Assembly (NCBI GenBank): GCA_036524675.1
Contig: DATDBU010000052.1
Location: 1 to 16,335, forward strand
Source: DATDAW01 sp036524675
GTDB lineage: Bacteria; Verrucomicrobiota; Verrucomicrobiia; Chthoniobacterales; DASVRZ01
Direction of reading: 5' to 3'
DNA: 16,335 nucleotides
The notes beneath the pieces were generated by a model that saw only the letters and a program-made list of their open reading frames with translations, ran no database searches and was not told the origin of the DNA. Positions 14,431 to 16,335 of the stretch are shown here, in pieces. Numbering within the stretch: the stretch's first letter is position 1; every line of letters starts with the position of its first letter. A program made the position numbers and the translations under genes.

Positions 14431-14474
14431 TGGTTGCGGGGCTGGGATTTGAACCCGGGATCCGCCAAGCGGGA
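14431..14474 (-). other. tRNA 3'-half remnant (tRNA-Met/fMet-like), no 5' half
   Basis: On the minus strand the sequence GGGTTCAAATCCCAGC is a T-arm, followed by CCCCGCA, a discriminator A and an encoded CCA. Just upstream, GGCTCATAATCC resembles a CAU anticodon loop (CTCATAA). The needed 5' acceptor strand TGCGGGG and a D-arm are absent upstream; the nuclease remnant lies there instead. It is therefore a partial tRNA copy, as left by site-specific integration or element-borne tRNA tails. Confidence 0.7.
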
Positions 14475-14706
14475 TTATGAGCCTTCCATTTGTTTGAGTA
14501 GCGCTTCCAAACCGTTGCCGCCCTTTTGACGCTTGAGCCGGTTTTCGAGTTGTCGTGCGTCGGAAAGCGGTATTCGCGGCTGACCCAAACCAACTCCCAT
14601 GGGCCTTTGCTTCTCGTCCATTTCGAGTCGCCTCGATTATGCTGCTCAAGGCGATGCGCCACATCTTCGCTCAGACGTCTCTGCTGTCGTTTTTGAGACT
14701 AAAAAA
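14475..14706 (-). pseudogene. Broken GIY-YIG nuclease gene
   Basis: Two frames together give a GIY-YIG family C-terminal part: LSEDVAHRLEQHNRGDSKWT then RSKGPWELVWVSREYR in one frame and, after a one-base shift near 14566, LSDARQLENRLKRQKGG then NGLEALLKQMEGS and stop. The EDVxxRLxxHNRGxxKWT and E-N-R-L-K-R-Q-K-G-G elements match stand-alone single-domain GIY-YIG proteins. Upstream, SLKNDSRDV lies in another frame and ends in a stop; the GIY and YIG strands themselves cannot be seen. At least two lesions inactivate it. The stop TAA is the end of the CTCATAA loop of the tRNA remnant that follows. Confidence 0.7.
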
Positions 14707-14887
14707 TTCCAATGCGTTCCATTCACTCACCAAGCAAAGAAGTTCCAGCAACCCAAGGCAAAATCTGCGCGCCACTAGAAGATTGAGTCATAGGCTATGC
14801 TCTATGAAATCTCTGAGAGAAGCCATCGTATGATCGTATGTGACGGGATACCCAAATAGGGAATCTTGTGACCGTGGCCGGTATGAA
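14707..14887. other. Non-coding stretch
   Basis: Between the nuclease remnant and the IS-end repeats I see no credible gene, structural RNA or recognised repeat. It is probably decayed sequence between two insertions. Confidence 0.4.
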
Positions 14888-14938
14888 ACCGGGAACATGG
14901 GTTACAAAGTGACAAAGTGACCGGAGAGATGGGTTACA
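14888..14938. mobile_element. IS end with tandem transposase-site-like repeats (IS21/IS481-like)
   Basis: Two direct copies of ACCGGnnAnATGGGTTACA at 14888-14906 and 14920-14938, with 16 of 19 positions alike, are 13 bases apart. Read on the minus strand they are TGTAACCCATnTnnCCGGT, which I recall as terminal repeats of IS21- or IS481-type elements. No matching transposase remains beside them. Confidence 0.4.
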
Positions 14939-15201
14939 CGTGGCACTTCCTCATTGCTGGTCGGGAGCTTGGCGCGCCGTTGTCTTCGACGACTCTGAAC
15001 CCAAGTGGCAAAGGTCTGATACTCGATGCCCAGCATCGCAGCAAACTGAGCTCCACTGCCTCCGCTTCATTCAAACTCATCGAGGATCGCTTCCCGCCGG
15101 ACTCGATCCGTCCGCACCCGCCCCAACGAGGTCCTTTTCAGGGAGGTAGTTTCGTCCGAACGAGCGCTTACGTTTTCCCTACCTATGGGACTGCTGTTCA
15201 T
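14939..15201 (-). pseudogene. IS66-family accessory protein gene (TnpA/OrfA-like) with in-frame stop
   Basis: The minus strand encodes RTSLGRVRTDRVRREAILDE-FE, a TGA at 15067-15069, then SGGSGAQFAAMLGIEYQTFA and TWVQSRRRQRRAK. This is the helix-turn-helix accessory protein of IS66-type elements, where the broken codon is normally Arg (FERSG), so a CGA to TGA change explains it. GTAAGCG at 15165-15171 (minus strand) resembles the GTAA-starting terminal repeat of IS66 elements and probably marks the old end; an ATG at 15201 lies outside it, so the native start was probably nearer 15138. The other end is lost at the TGTAACCC repeat near 14938. TnpB and the IS66 transposase are absent. Confidence 0.65.
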
Positions 15202-15212
15202 GAATCATCGAT

Positions 15213-15638
15213 TTACCGTGACTCGGGGGAAGGTCGTCCGTCGTCACGATGCGCACCAACGGCTGCGGCGGGAAAGGCTTGTTGCATTCCAATCATCGTA
15301 AATTCCACAATAGCTCGATGGTTGGTGTCAGCTAGAAAATACTTTTCGTGAATGAACCCAATTTTCCCCAGCCAACCTCTTAGGTTGGCATACTCGTTAA
15401 AAGTACAATTATGCTCGAAGATAGCATTTACAGACGCTCGCTCTCTATATTCTTGTATATGTTTCATCAATCGGTCCAAGCACTTATCCCAAGTAAGTGC
15501 TTCTCCGCGAATGCTGTACGTTATTTTTGATGAAGAGGACCGTGACACAACTATCCAAAGGGAGGCGTTCTCGTCGCTTTCGGCTTTGCACCTAACAAAA
15601 GACAAGAGAATACAAATCCAAATTAAGAATGCTTTCAT
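15213..15638 (-). CDS. Small secreted protein, possibly ExbD-like, in AT-richer DNA
   Basis: A 141-residue protein from the ATG at 15638, with GGGAG about seven bases upstream. It begins with a clean signal peptide (MKAFLIWICILLSFVRCKAE), where the Cys at 17 might also be a lipoprotein site, followed by a mixed alpha/beta domain: LWIVVSRSSSSKITYSIRGE then LDRLMKHIQEYRERASVNAI and GKIGFIHEKYFLAD. The strand-helix-strand order recalls the periplasmic domain of ExbD/TolR, but similarity is weak. The last 20 or so residues (PAAAVGAHRDDGRPSPESR) look like read-through into other DNA. Base composition is visibly AT-richer than its surroundings, suggesting recent import. An open frame continues upstream into the 2H phosphoesterase remnant, but that is fusion by read-through. 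Confidence 0.55.
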   Translation of the reverse strand: MKAFLIWICILLSFVRCKAESDENASLWIVVSRSSSSKITYSIRGEALTWDKCLDRLMKHIQEYRERASVNAIFEHNCTFNEYANLRGWLGKIGFIHEKYFLADTNHRAIVEFTMIGMQQAFPAAAVGAHRDDGRPSPESR

Positions 15639-15689
15639 ATTATTCTCCCGTATAACGCCTAAACACCAAATTCTTCTCAGTTGTAAACT

Positions 15690-15917
15690 GTCCCCTGCTA
15701 TGATGAAAGCGAGACCGCGAATGACGGTGCTGGTGGCGAAGCGGTCAAGAAGTTCGCTCGCTGCCGCGACGTCCACCGGCTCGCAGGCAACCAGGGTAAT
15801 GTGTGGGCGAGCGCCGCTGTCGCGCATGAAGGCTGAGCCGAAGGAAGCGAACTCGTCCCAAAGCGTGCGAACGCGAGACTCACTCGCGGCATTGAAGAAT
15901 AGCTCAATGGTGGGCAT
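15690..15917 (-). pseudogene. 2'-5' RNA ligase-like 2H phosphoesterase, N-terminal fragment
   Basis: The first 75 or so residues of a 2H phosphoesterase family protein (MPTIELFFNAASESRVRTLW, then the first H-x-T motif in RPHITLVACEP). The family is normally near 170-180 residues and needs a second H-x-T motif, which is missing: similarity ends near 15690, where AT-richer DNA begins. The frame happens to run on into the secreted-protein gene. It is therefore a truncated, non-functional copy. Confidence 0.65.
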
Positions 15918-15928
15918 TTAGTTACGGT

Positions 15929-16015
15929 AAGTGCACGGGCATCGAGTTTATCGGTCTTGATCTGCGCGTCGGCGATGAGCCGGGTTTTGAGGCGGATGGG
16001 CCAAACGTAGTTCAT
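15929..16015 (-). mobile_element. IS110-family transposase scrap
   Basis: RLKTRLIADAQIKTDKLDAR is the characteristic start of the IS110/IS492 DEDD transposase core, with the catalytic Asp in KTDKLDA. Only about 29 codons remain, cut on the left by the 2H gene fragment and on the right by the IS256 end. Confidence 0.75.
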
Positions 16016-16335
16016 GGCGGGGGGCGGTGTCGGAAATTTTGTGTTTTGGGTCGGGTTGTTAGTATTTGATTTTTGGCTGTGATTTCAAATTGGCGTGGCA
16101 GCGGCCTGTCGTTCTCCCCTTCCGTCCAGTGCCGCCGCCAGCTCGCACCGATCATCGGGTATTTTTTGCCCCATGCTCCCTCCTCAAATTCTCTCAGCCG
16201 CCGCTCGGCCTCCTCCACGCTAGCCGCTGCGTATATCCCCCTCAATTCCCGCGCCACGGCCTTGCGCTCTTTCCACCCGCAAAAGGACAGGCTGTAGCGG
16301 GTCAAATGCACGATACATGTCTGCACCTGCGCCTG
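16016..16335 (-). mobile_element. IS256-family transposase remnant with internal deletion (runs off the window)
   Basis: From the window edge the minus strand reads QAQVQTCIVHLTRYSLSF then CGWKERKAVARELRGIYAA and KKYPMIGASWRRHWTE, the mid-region of IS256/Mutator transposases (VQxCIVH, WGKKYPMI.SWR). After 16120 similarity stops: the usual PFF…IYTTNAIESLN part is missing, and the frame runs into ACACAAAATTTCCGACACC, which looks like an IS256 terminal repeat, so the 3' half of the gene was deleted. The 5' part lies beyond the window. An open frame to 16012 is therefore not a functional protein. Confidence 0.8.

Noticed and set aside
14431..14510. A complete tRNA gene on the minus strand
   Set aside because: The T-arm, acceptor 3' strand and CCA are clear, but no 5' acceptor strand or D-arm can be found and the anticodon stem does not pair.
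15640..15700. Integron attC site before the secreted-protein gene (GTTTAGGCGTTATAC)
   Set aside because: It does not match the GTTRRRY core exactly, and no partner RYYYAAC site or attC after the gene is visible.
1..16335. CRISPR array or a complete defence system
   Set aside because: No regularly spaced identical repeats and no cas or known defence operon are present; the PIN/AbrB pair is an ordinary toxin-antitoxin module.

Overview
The window looks like a chromosomal segment of a Gram-negative soil-type bacterium, most likely a verrucomicrobium (Verrucomicrobiota, Spartobacteria-like). That is an inference from three things: a lipid A gene (lpxB) shows an outer membrane, the DNA is moderately GC-rich, and the short palindromic intergenic repeats and IS remnants are of a kind I associate with that group. 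No rRNA or complete tRNA is present to settle it.

Positions 1-4150: the 3' part of larC (nickel-pincer cofactor synthesis); a convergent FitAB/VapBC-type toxin-antitoxin pair; a decayed GNAT acetyltransferase gene with several frameshifts; a VOC/glyoxalase-like metalloprotein; and mqo (malate:quinone oxidoreductase).

Positions 4171-9961: the fluoride channel gene crcB/fluC, divergent from a Uma2-family nuclease gene; a Gfo/Idh/MocA dehydrogenase followed by lpxB, probably a lipid A pair; a translationally coupled HAD phosphatase and glycerol-1-phosphate dehydrogenase-type enzyme; and an HD-domain phosphohydrolase.

Positions 9962-11751: glnB (PII) lies behind a textbook sigma-54 promoter (GG-N10-GC), with a candidate upstream activator palindrome about 120 bp away. 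A leader of about 170 nt can fold into two consecutive strong hairpins, the first starting almost exactly at the predicted transcript start. hemB (porphobilinogen synthase) follows.

Positions 11752-14258: a cloverleaf-like palindromic repeat, then a glycosyltransferase group: a GT4 enzyme, a small basic protein of unknown function and a possible GT-A-like protein.

Positions 14259-16335: an accessory region full of debris. It holds an inverted-repeat element, the 3' half of a tRNA-Met-like gene joined to a broken GIY-YIG nuclease gene, an IS21/IS481-like IS end, an IS66 accessory gene with an in-frame stop, an AT-richer secreted-protein gene fused by read-through to a truncated 2H phosphoesterase, an IS110 scrap and an internally deleted IS256 transposase.

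The two most promising undescribed items are the two-hairpin leader of the sigma-54-driven glnB transcript and the GIY-YIG/tRNA-3'-half junction.
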